64,000 nucleotides of DNA from Cyclospora cayetanensis (Eukaryota; Apicomplexa; Conoidasida; Eucoccidiorida; Eimeriidae): positions 88,824 to 152,823 of the forward strand of contig NW_020312770.1 in assembly GCF_002999335.1 (NCBI RefSeq), in the 5' to 3' direction. This document shows, piece after piece, positions 14,201 through 23,857 of the stretch; positions within the stretch are counted from its first letter, which is position 1, and the number at the start of each line of letters is the position of its first letter. A program made the translations under genes and the position numbers. The notes beneath the pieces were generated by a model that was not told where the DNA came from, made no database searches, and saw only the letters and a program-made list of their open reading frames with translations.

Positions 14201-15249
14201 TGCCTCACGCTGCTGCTCAGGTGAATAGCATTGAGAATTTCTTGATTCAGCTACCCTCTGGAGAACGTCGTCCCATAAGTGAAGTCGGGGACCAACTTGT
14301 CCGTGCCTTCTTCCGGAGTGCAGTATCGCGGAACCGCACGTGGAGTCGAGTGTTTTGGGGAAAGCAAACAGCGGAGGGTGTTTGTGGGCCCGAAATGGAG
14401 TTCCCCTACTTCATGGTGATGAGTACGAAGATTGCAGATCTTCACGCTCCACAGGGTCACGACTGCCTTGCTTTAATCAAATTGAATTTCGAGGTAGGAG
14501 CGTGCAAACCGGTTATGCTGAGTGTCTAGTATTGGACTCCATGCTGTAGTTATTCGCATGCCCGAAGTTGAGCAATTATATCGGTATTTGTGGATATGGG
14601 ATGCATGCGCGTTCAGTTTCTTCACATGCTTCAGAATTCGCAACCACAGGTAGGCCGGTAGAGAGGACGGCAGACCGCAGGCTGCTACCCGCTGCTGTTA
14701 CTACCATTGGCCCTTCATGCGCCGCAATATGAGCATTCAGCCCACTGATGGCTTGTGTGGCGGCTTGTATTTTCAGAGCTTTGAAGTTGCATATCTCTAC
14801 CACGAGGCTCCGGTAAGTATCGTGTGTTGCCCGACCAATGTTTTGGCCTGCTTCACGTTACACCGAGGTGCCCCGTTTTATCATTTACTCTGCGTTTGTT
14901 CCGGGTGCTTTGGGATTTTCAGCTTCAAATTCTCACGCCTAAGGAGAGGAAACTCTATCAAGCAGCGAGCATGGAACTTGAAGCTGTCAAAAGGCCTCTC
15001 CGGGAGTTGATTGCGAGAGCCACTGGAAGTAATGATGTCGGCAATTTGATGTCGTGTCTCATCACTCAGCCCTTCGTGGCCTATTCGTGTACGCAACCAC
15101 TTCCAGTGAACGCAGATAAGGAGACCCTAGAGGAAATTATTGCGCGTTCTCGATACGTTGTTCTTTCAATGGCGACCGCTGGATCAAAAACCACTGGATT
15201 TTTACAAAAAGGCTCCTTTCTTTCCCGCATTAGTCGGGTTCACCATTGA
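1243..15249 (+). CDS. Giant modular protein, about 37 phase-0 exons, function unknown
   Basis: I do not recognise this protein. Thirty-seven predicted exons, each flanked by AG and GT splice sites, all have lengths divisible by three and join in phase 0 to give about 2,966 residues. The first exon (1243-1353) ends in a short hydrophobic stretch that may be a weak signal peptide or anchor; this start is the least certain part. The second is a Ser/Thr/Gln-rich stretch. The rest alternates exons of roughly 60-220 residues with very short linker exons. Many large exons share a degenerate core: an alternating hydrophobic strand, a turn such as P-x-G or D-G-T, a second strand ending near a proline, then a Leu-rich helix and another strand. 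The stop is at 15247-15249. The exon coordinates are given in the four block entries. Alternatives are two adjacent genes or a different first exon; no in-frame stop forces a split. Confidence 0.7.
2390..7269 (+). other. Modular gene, block B: ten large module exons
   Basis: Predicted exons 2390-2689, 2804-3115, 3247-3672, 3802-4455, 4558-4833, 4952-5320, 5426-5662, 5884-6054, 6150-6653 and 6748-7269. All junctions are phase 0. The exon at 3802 contains two copies of the core module, seen as LLSVTINGKTYPLPGDFVEK and as SIFVLETPEGVPPW. The exon at 5426 has FVITTPEGGQVSHIVPVRP and shares the PVRP motif with the exon at 3802. The exon at 6150 contains a helical, possibly coiled-coil insert (SQREIAKLKAQIDVLKAKA). 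The exon at 6748 begins with a Lys/Glu-rich charged segment. The exon at 5426 has no start codon of its own and only becomes visible through splice sites. Confidence 0.65.
7384..9881 (+). other. Modular gene, block C: first microexons
   Basis: Predicted exons 7384-7461 (26 residues, Lys/Ala-rich), 7608-7631 (8 residues, KTLFFSVN), 7747-8031, 8140-8430, 8589-8615 (9 residues, PTDQDKVLL), 8852-9157 and 9276-9881. Each is bounded by AG and GT sites and is a multiple of three. The exon at 9276 has no upstream start codon and begins after a CATAG acceptor; it encodes 202 residues rich in Pro and Gly. The last donor is GTACGT at 9882. Confidence 0.6.
10083..15249 (+). other. Modular gene, block D: alternating modules and microexons
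   Basis: Predicted exons: 10083-10124 (GSNPNYSLPRPAVP), 10246-10500, 10618-10638 (PIYSRPP), 10764-11021, 11144-11173 (QVPKPTGSSG), 11243-11617, 11719-11745 (HQQPAAQHS), 11891-12151, 12274-12327 (18 residues, Gly/Pro/Gln-rich), 12474-12770, 12889-12912 (SLEAPKFE), 13046-13258, 13536-13868, 13997-14101 (35 residues, Thr/Pro-rich), 14221-14493, 14635-14649 (NSQPQ), 14777-14812 (SFEVAYLYHEAP) and 14923-15249 (last exon). Short linker exons, mostly Pro/Gln/Ser-rich, sit between module exons of 71-125 residues. Module cores include VTVVVDGTPYRGTF (11891 exon), VTLEMNDGTKLKF (10764 exon) and FLIQLPSGERRPI (14221 exon). The start of the 11243 exon could shift to a nearby AG. Confidence 0.65.
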
Positions 15250-15619
15250 GGCAATATTCGTAGTGCGCCTTCGCGTTCTATGACGTGGCCACTTGTGTAG
15301 TCGAACAAGGGTGTAAGCCACAATTGTACATTTTCTTCTAAGCTTGCTGACTTTCCGCGAACAGACGGGAGTTTTCCGCAACTTGCAATTTCCCGAGTTG
15401 GATGTTCTAATTATTTTTGAATGCTGGTGGTTTTCCTTGTAAAAACGGCATATTATCGTATACCCGTACGGTTAGTGTTGGTGCAAATTTCCTGGCGCCT
15501 TGTTTCTGAGGACGTCAGGGAGCTGTTTTTCGAGGTATAGTGCCTCACGAGGTGTGCCGCTTGCATTAGTCCACGGCGCGCCTGTTGGGGGCCCTACACT
15601 CTTGCTGGTTTTGTCGTGC
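15250..15619. other. Convergent intergenic region
   Basis: This 370 bp separates the 3' ends of the modular gene (+) and the FAS1 gene (-). It must hold both polyadenylation regions. I see no further coding sequence and no clear structured element. Confidence 0.6.
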
Positions 15620-16461
15620 CTATGGCATTTTATCAACTATCTCCTGGGGCATCATGACCGCATCAATAATGTATATATAGCCGTCATCGGCCTTTATAAC
15701 GTTGTCCATGTCGATCATAGCGCAGCAGGGCAGGCTGTTTGGGTCTTCGCAGCTCGCAGTCCTTGTGTAGTCGCTGACGCATACCTGGACACAATGACAA
15801 AAACAGGAGTAGTTACTGAGCATGCGGCTCTACATGCTGCTAGATCCTACCATCAGACTTTGGGAACACTGAGATTTCGGTCCGAGCTGTGAGATTCTCA
15901 CATAGCCGTCGGTAGCGATGTTCGCAGTTTCGGATAGGAGCGAAACGATGGAGCCTTCAGCCGCCCACTTGCCACTTCGTATCGAGGATGGTGTGACCAG
16001 CATGTCGCTCGCGGCAAACAGTATGAGCTGAACGCATTGTGCCGCTTCCATTACGCACCAGCTCTCATTCGCAGTCGCATGATCAATCAGGGCCTTGTAG
16101 GTTTTGAAATTAGAGGGCTGCAAAGTTACCGACAAAACGGAGTGACTGATGTGTTGCATATACTCATAGTTGCTATATGGCTTACCGTTTCTACGTTGTT
16201 CTTGTTGCTCACGAGCGCTTGGCGCCATTTGGGATGATCAACGTTCAGCTGGTCGAATGCCTCATTGGACGGCAGGATAAGTGTTAGTTGGGTTCCGAAA
16301 CGGCTGGGGTCAATGTCGTTGATTATACCAGCATCTTCTGCAATTAAGCGAGCTTCGTACAGGCGGTCGTCTGTGCGTAAGTAGTCCATGATGCTTTTAG
16401 CGCTGCAGAGTGCCGGCCCACAAGTGACCAGGGCGGCTGCTATAACAAGGAGCGACTTCAT
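15620..16461 (-). CDS. Secreted fasciclin (FAS1) domain protein
   Basis: Three exons on the minus strand, 16186-16461, 15851-16117 and 15620-15784, join in phase 0 to give 235 residues. Residues 1-20 are a classical signal peptide (MKSLLVIAAALVTCGPALCS). A single FAS1 domain fills the rest: SIMDYLRTDDRL helix, the H1-like segment LTLILPSNEAFDQL at about residues 59-72, and the C-terminal strand GYIYIIDAVMMP just before the end, which matches the conserved V-I-D-x-V-x-x-P close of the fold. FAS1 domains are adhesion modules in secreted or surface proteins. Donor sites are GTAAGC and GTAGGA; acceptors are TTGCAG and GTCCAG. There is no GPI-type hydrophobic tail, so the product is probably soluble, in a secretory organelle, the vacuole or the oocyst wall; the location is inference. 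Four or more cysteines lie in the central and C-terminal parts. Confidence 0.85.
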
Positions 16462-18962
16462 ATTTGGCGTACTACGAATTACGATTTTACTTCAGTGTGC
16501 ATTAATCTCCATATCTATGGAATATAACGTTTTTTGCATTCTTATTATCTCCATATTTGAATCCTTCAGTGGGAGGGCACTCCGCTAGATAGGGCAGGTA
16601 TTGCCGGGGGTGTGTGGCGCGGCGAAAGCACAACTCGAAATAACTGTTTCTGTATCAAGCTTCATCAGAAAAAACCAAGCCTTAATTTAAAGACAGTTTG
16701 TGTGGAGTTCCGGGTTTCGGAATTGCGCACGTTAGTCTCTTGGCAAAAGGAACTGGTTCCTGTTAACTGTGAATAACGTGGGCAATTCTGAAGCCGCACA
16801 TACTAGTGTCACGCTTACTATTCACCATCATGCATTTCAAAAAATAAACATTACCGCCTATTACCGTGAATCACATACTGATTTAGCAATTTTAACAAGA
16901 ATTTGCAAATGCTAACTACTAACATGCTGGCCGTAGCTACGCTCCACTGTTTTAGGACTTACTACCACCACAAGCTGCTACATCTCATTCTTGATTCTCG
17001 CATACACAGGCCAACTAACCGTATTATACTTTTGTAGTGGTATGAAATCAAGGAGGGTCTCACTGTTTTCTGGGATCTGTCACGATGCTGCTCCAGCAAA
17101 TCGATGAATGTTGGTTCGCCTCTCGTAGAGGAGAACTTCGAACGTTTTTGTAGCGTTCGAGACATCGGAAGCTTGTAATCGCGTAGGGTGCAGTCAATAT
17201 CAAAGCATTGACGCAATCGATCCTGCCACACTTATTTCTATTATCCGAAGGATTCTGCTGTTGATCATTTTCCTTAGGTGTTCTGCGGCAACTTAACAGG
17301 CATAAACTCCACTAAAGGCAGGATAGTTTACGCCGCACTTTTCATTATAAGTGACATGCAATATTTGTGTGCCAACGAGCTGCTTATCTTGGGAATACAG
17401 TGGCAGAGATTTTTGACAAGCTGCTTTGGCAAGCACAAGCTAGGCACTCTCGTTAGATATTTGTAATTCTCTGCGACATTCATTTGGTGGGACTATACTA
17501 ATACATAATTAAGGCGGCAGCCCAGTAGAATTGGTAAATGCCACGAAGCGCAAGAAAATTTGTCGGTGCAACAGGCGGAGCCCAAAACGTGGAGCGGAAG
17601 AGCTTGACGCGCTGAAATACGGCCACTTTTCTCGCTGGATATGGATTCTCTAGATCGTGGAAGTGTTCTGTGAGTCAGAATGTGGAGCTCCATCGCTTGA
17701 TTGCTGTGGTTGTAATTATCCCATCGGCTGCAGCTGGTTGCGCCGCTTGATGCACTAACTGGGTATGCAAACGCTAGTTGATGCTAATCTTAGCTCCAAG
17801 CCGTACCATCATGCGGCTGCACGCAAGGATAGAATAATGGTGCAGCTTTTCAGATTAAAAGCACGTTTTTCGTGCACAACACGCGTTTCTGTACAGAAGA
17901 AAACTCCCCTTTCTCGGACACTCGTGATTTGTTGCTTTCCGGAGTTGTTGCATGCCCTGAGCCCCACTTGTAAGGAGTTCTAGAGGAGCCAAATAGTATG
18001 TCACATCTTTGTGAAGACAAATGTCATGTGCTGATGAGCGTCATCACCATAAAGCCAGCGTAGCACTTGGTGTGTGTCAGAACAGATCCCTGGATCTGCA
18101 CGCATGTAAGTTGAGTCACCCAGGGTGGAGGTGCCAGTATTTTGAAAGCGTTGCTAATATTTAGGTGTGACAACACAGGATTGTATATGTCGTAGTGCAA
18201 CTGCAAGGCAGTCTGTCTATATATACATGTAGCTATGCTGGTACACCCCAGCCTATGAAAGAACACTGCATATGGCGGTCCCATATTTAAAAATTGAGAG
18301 GTGCACGCAAAAGATGAATGTGCCAGTAAAAGGTAGCATGCCATGGGTGTGTAGGCAGCATGAAACGTTGCAACAATGATGGGTCATCAGGCAGTTGCGT
18401 TGCTTGAGGGTAAATCACTGGCACTGGGTGTGGCAAAACCCAAAACGCTATCTTGCATCTGAGGGAAAGCGTCCCATGCAGCACAAATACTGTTCGTTGG
18501 CATGCATAGAGCAGAAAACGTGTGTGGTTCGTATTGCACCGAATACTTGCATTCAGCTAGGAAAAGTGGGTCATACTCCATGAGTGACGGCATTGTTACA
18601 GAAAAACTGCCTTTCAGCTGGTTGTAGAAAGCTGGACGCTCCATTCAACTTTAGACCAAGAGTCTGCTTGAAGAGTCCGTACTAAGGGCTACACTCTGTT
18701 TATGCAGCACAAACTAAACTGCAGCGCACTGATTGAGTACAATTATTTCGCTGTTCGTCCAACCAAGCAGTTGGATGCGCCGCATAGGGAAAGGCCCATA
18801 TACTTGGTCAAACGAAAGATGGCACATAGTGTGGAAATGGCTCATACGCTAGAGCGAAGCCTGCTTAGGAGCCAAATTGTAGTGAGCAGCACCCTGGTTG
18901 CACCCTCATAATAAACCTGCTATTCTGTATAACCCAAGTGCACGCCCAGTTAGCAGTGGGCT
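16462..18962. other. Intergenic region, no gene recognised
   Basis: This 2.5 kb lies between the FAS1 start and the CHY gene end, both on the minus strand, so it includes the FAS1 promoter side. Composition is A+T-richer than in the genes. Several short open frames occur on both strands, but none has motif content, compositional bias or splice consistency that I can support. Confidence 0.5.
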
Positions 18963-21900
18963 CTAGGCTTTTCGCTGCTGCTTGCTCTGAAGTTTGTATT
19001 TCCGCGGATCCTTTCGGCTCATCCTGATGGGGTCTCTGCATCCTTTGCCCCCCTTGAACCACAGCACACACAGCGCATAGAAAGCAACTGCTATGCCTAA
19101 AACACCTACAAAACGGTCTACTTATTCATAAGGGCAAAGCAAGCTTCGCGCTTGGATTAGAGATGAGGCAATCTGCTGCCTTGCCTCCCAATGTGCTGAG
19201 CCTCCGTCCCTGGTAAGCGCCTTCCCGCAGGCGCAAGGTTTTCCATTGGCGAAGGGCTGCTCTAACGAACAGAAACCGCATATCATTCGCGTCGCCCATT
19301 CGTGTTCATGGTCTTCACGGCTGTCATGGCAGATATCGCACGGGTACGCCTGAGGACCAGAAGCGCATGCGATGCAGCTGTTTCAACACGCACACTCTTT
19401 GCTGCTCACGCTGTTGCCATACCATATCACTCGCACTTCGATCCCAACACCAGACAGCGTCAGAAGTTGACGGGGAGAGGTACAGACATAACTGAGGAAG
19501 ATGCTAAGGCAGCTGTCTGCGGCATTGCCGTGACGGATGCACCTTGCCGCAGCATGGGAAGCGCAGCCACCGATACGACTTTTTGTAGTGTCTGCACGTG
19601 CCAAAGTCTGCAAGCGGGGATCCCACAACGATCCGTAAGTCTTGTTTTCGGTTTCCCCTTTGAGTACTCGGAGAGTATACACTTTGGCTGAACCCATACG
19701 CAGCAGCCTCGCATCACTCACGCGTGCAGCTTGGGAGGAGATTGCAGGATTAAACTGCTGAGCCACACAAGGGTAAAAGCTAGCCGCACGACAGAGCTGC
19801 TCTGTTCAGACACGTGTTCAGCTGCTCGCTGTATATACGAATCGCTCCGTGCAACGAGGACGTGCAACTACCATCGGATGATATGTTGCATGCTCGCTGC
19901 GCACCCGCATCTGCCTGCGCTTGAACCAGTGACCACAGCGGTGCCTAGGGCGGCGCCTTGGAACCCAAAGGTGATCTTTGAATGGCAGTGACGGCAGTGG
20001 CTTGTCCTTAGAGCACCTGTGTATGGGCGTCGGTGGACGCGCACGACAGCAGGTGCAAAAATACTTGATACAAAGAAAATCTTTTACAACAGTTTCCCCA
20101 TGTGGAGGGAGCGCTGGGACCTGTAAATTTCCGTGTGGACTCCGCCTACGTGTAGTTCAATACTAAGCGCAGGAACCGGAGGTAGCGCTGCTCGTGCTCG
20201 TGCAATATGTGTAGAACCGTACCCAGTTACTATACGGTTCGCAAGGTGATGGGCTTTACCGCTAAGCACTTCCCGAGCCTTCATGTTCGCACCGCAGCAG
20301 TCGCACGCCAGCACGAAATCGCAGGGCAGCAGGTCCTTGAGTAAGCACTCAATTGGTTCTACGACGGCGACGCGCATTAGCGCAGCGCTGGTCACGCCAA
20401 TCACCGGTTGAGCTTTAACAGTTATCCGCAGCCGACACTTCCCGCAGTCCGCCGAACAACCTGCAACGACAACAGCCAACTGCCACCACCAGGGCGCACT
20501 GGCGCATGCACGATCGCCTAGCAGCAAGGCCTTCTTTGGGTTTAAAGGAAACCTCAGTTTGCACAAGTGTACGTCAGACGGCGCTGCATACATGCTCTAT
20601 TCTGTGCGGAGGGGCAAGCGCCAGAGAGCACATCCCTTCCCCATCCCCCTGCCCGCCCCAATTACAAAGTCGGCACTTCAGGTGCCCCCAAGACTGCAGC
20701 GCAGAATCATCTTTGCAGCCTTCATGTACAAAGCCACCGGTGCAATGCCACAGGAAGACACTCGGCATAGTAGCACGTACCTGCAGGCTCCAGAGTGGCC
20801 CCATTCTTGGGAAGTACAACCCGCATGTCAAATTCGCTCTTGCAGCGGCTGCATGCCACTTGAAGCCGTAGGGCGCTGAGGTGCAGAGACGTGGCACCTT
20901 CTGCTACTGGTTCTAGCAACGAAACATCGCACCCACGCAGCGTTACAGCTGTAGCCCCCGCTTTCCCCAGGTGGACGTTCTTGTCTTCGTCCTGCGCCCG
21001 ATCATCCGGTTGGCGCACTTCACAGGAAGGCTGCGTATCCTCATTCTCTCGCTTCAAACTGCCTTCATCATCATCTACTGCCTGCAGCAGCACAGACCCA
21101 ATCCTAGAGTATCCCTAGGCTCCGCTCACGCCTTACGGGACCGGCGCATTGTTGTCCTCTGCCGGGGGCCCCTGCCCTCTCTACCCCTATCAGCCTTCAC
21201 TTGATCAGGGGAATCCGCACCAGCTTCGAAGCAGCCGGGCCCTCTAAGCCTCGCGCTGAGACAAGTGCGCAATGAAACCTATTACGAAGCACAGAGGGGA
21301 GCCGCGCTCACCTGCTGGCGTTGGCTCAAGACATTTTCTCTGCAGTGCTGAAATCTGAGGGCGCACTGCTTCGCACTGCGCGTACCCACATGACTGCTGA
21401 TATTCCGCCAGCGCAAAATCGGATCCACCACACGCCGGTACAGCACCACAGCCTCCTCTAGCCTACACGCAGCGCACACACCGCCCCACCCGCAGGCGTG
21501 GAACATCAGAAGGGCCAGCTGCCCCGTCCCCCCTCCACCAGCAAACGCCAGCGGCCGGAATCCAAAGCTTGATGAAGTTGCACTACACAAATCAGGCGAG
21601 CGTGTCATGGTCTACCAGGTGCGCAGGCACTGGGTCCGGGTTGGTGTGCGCGATTGCCGGTGGGGATGCATGGCAAACGCCGCGGAGACTCGAGGGGGTT
21701 GCACAGTTGAGTAATAAACCCGTTCGTGATCTATCTGATAACAAAAATGGAAGAAGCATCGCGGGACGGCCTTTACTACCACACATTCCTGAAGACGAAG
21801 AAAACCATCTTTTATATTTTGTCTTACTTCTTTTGCTCCTGTTGGGTCCAGGCCACATCTGCCTTCCCCAGAGCTGCGGCGAGTAACGCCGAATCCATTT

Positions 21901-23857
21901 GAAATATCTCCCTAATGTTTCGATCCACCGCTTTAATCGCCGTGCGCACAAGGTCCGTCACTACCAGCATATCCAGCTGCCTCTTTATCACTTTTGAAAA
22001 AACCGATTCAACGGCCTGCCGTCGACAATCATTGATGTCTTCGTTGCAGACCCGCACCCAAGCCGCGACACGACGAGCTTTCCCCAAAGTCTCAGAAGTT
22101 GTGGGGCCCTTGACACCGTGGGCATCCGAGGACGCACCAGACGAGACAGGAGAGGTAGATATCGCAGACTGCATCCCTTGCGGCAGCGCTGCTGTGGGTG
22201 ATCCTGTGAATATCACGCGCTCCTGCTCTCTTGGAACAAAAGCGTCATCAGATCCAGCTTGTCTTCCTTGCTCTGTGGTTTCTACAGACGAATCCACCGC
22301 ACTTCCGCCCTGTAGATGCATTTCAGGGGCCGCAAACCCGTCCCTGCCTCCCTGGCCTACAGAAGGCTGCCCATTGATGAGTGGCGCGCTGAACACATCC
22401 TTAACCCCCGGATAATCCAGTTGTACTGTTATCTCCAGCTGCAGACCCCGTGGCAGCGCTGTGAAGTCGAACTCTGGATCCGTTGGAACCAGGAGCACCT
22501 GAAACCTGCACAAGCTGTCGCATTCAGTTGTCACTCCCGTAGAGCAAGCTGGAGCGTTCACATAGCCAGAGCTCTCGCCATTTTCTGGCGCTGCTGCGGC
22601 ACTGGAAGCCTCCTGGGCTGTGACACTGCTATTCAAAGCCTCTTCGCGGTTGCGCTCATACATCGTAGCATCGGCGGCTGCTGTGAGACGTCGTGAGTCT
22701 TCGACCTCTTTCTGAACCGCAGTCCGAGAGAGCAACGAAGACGGCTTTTCACTCTGTGGGGGCGGCTTCTGCTGCAGCTGTGGCAGAAGCAGTGGGTGGC
22801 AGGAGAGGAGAGAAAAAGAGGTTGAAAATTGCCGGCGCAGGCGCTGCAGCTCCACCACGACAGAGGGGAGGTCTCTAGAGAGCTGAGGGCGCTCGCATGC
22901 TCGTCGAGAGGACTTTGGTGTTTGGTATTCATTCCGCGACCTGTGTGGCATTTGCTGCTTCGGTGCTGTTTGGAGCTGCTGTTGCAGTCCTTCTGCCCCA
23001 TGCTGCTGGTGTCGTCGTGGCTTTTGCTGCTGCCGCTGCTCCGACTCCTTCCGACTGTCTTGACGCTCGTCCTGTTGCTGCTGGCCGCAATGGCCACGTG
23101 TGTGCACATATCTTCGCTGATGTGTGTACGTCTGCTGTATTCCTTCTTGCTGAGCCCCGTGGTGTTGCTGCTGCCGCCCGCCTCCCTGCTTCTGCCGGTG
23201 CTGTTGCCGTAGCTGCGTTTTCTGTGGCTGCTGCATGCATTGATCGCTTGGCTGCTCCGAAGGCTGAGGCACAGACTCTTTTACGTTCTGTGACGGTACC
23301 GGCTGCCATCGATGCTGTTTTTCCAGAAAAGGCGGCCTTCTAGTCCCCCCCGCCAAGCGTCTCGGCGCCTGCCCTCTAGGGTGCTGGCGAGCAGCTACCT
23401 GCTGATCCTGCTGCTGACGTCGCTGCACAATATGCACTTCCTTGGGCAGCTGTGGGAGTCCGGGATGGCCAGTAAGCACCTGGTGTTCTTCGGCCGTCTT
23501 TGCCGATTCGCGCTGCTCCAGATGTTCTCGTGCATCCGTACAGCCGACGGGAAGCCCTTCAGGGGTCTGATGCCCCTGAAGCTTGCCCTCACCTGGCGCA
23601 AGCGCCAAGGCACTCCTTGAAGTGCCCCTCTCAGTAAAAGGCCGGGATCCGCAAGACCTACGAGGGCGTTCAGAACGGCCAGCATTGCCGCCGCTGAGTG
23701 TTGGCATATTGTGGGTAGGCTCTGACAGCTGTGATGGCTTGAGGCTGGAGTGAGGGGCCAGCGATTGCCCTTTGAACGGCTGCGGCACAGCGTATTGAGG
23801 ATCAGAATGTGGAGCTGAATCGCCGCGCGGCTTCGTCATGGGAAGTGGCTCTTCCAT
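18963..23857 (-). CDS. CHY zinc-finger protein with Gln-rich N-terminus
   Basis: Nine minus-strand exons: 21828-23857, 21312-21582, 20781-21081, 20223-20460, 19937-20006, 19718-19757, 19543-19607, 19185-19349 and 18963-19052. The total is 3,270 bp, 1,089 residues with all phases matching. Residues 1-400 are low-complexity and Gln/Arg-rich. Around residues 430-470 is a segment resembling an RWD-type fold (ALPRGLQLEITVQLDYPG). Two Cys-pair regions follow (VACSRCKSEFDM; SADCGKCRLRITV), then LLPCDFVLACDCCG and a CRHCHSK motif. The C-terminus is an intact CHY zinc finger: GTCRHYKKSYRWLRFPCCGK, AYPCDICHDSREDHEHEW, MICGFC, CACGKAL, HWE, GGKGCRDPIRMSRKD. CHY fingers bind several zinc ions; large CHY proteins are widespread in eukaryotes but mostly uncharacterised. 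The junctions around 19607-20010 are the least certain. The exon 19185/19052 junction needs a GC donor. Confidence 0.85.

Noticed and set aside
22829..23343. Long plus-strand frames rich in Leu, Ala and Val opposite the CHY gene
   Set aside because: They are antisense shadows of the Gln-rich CAG-repeat exon; composition follows the repeat, with no motif or splice support.
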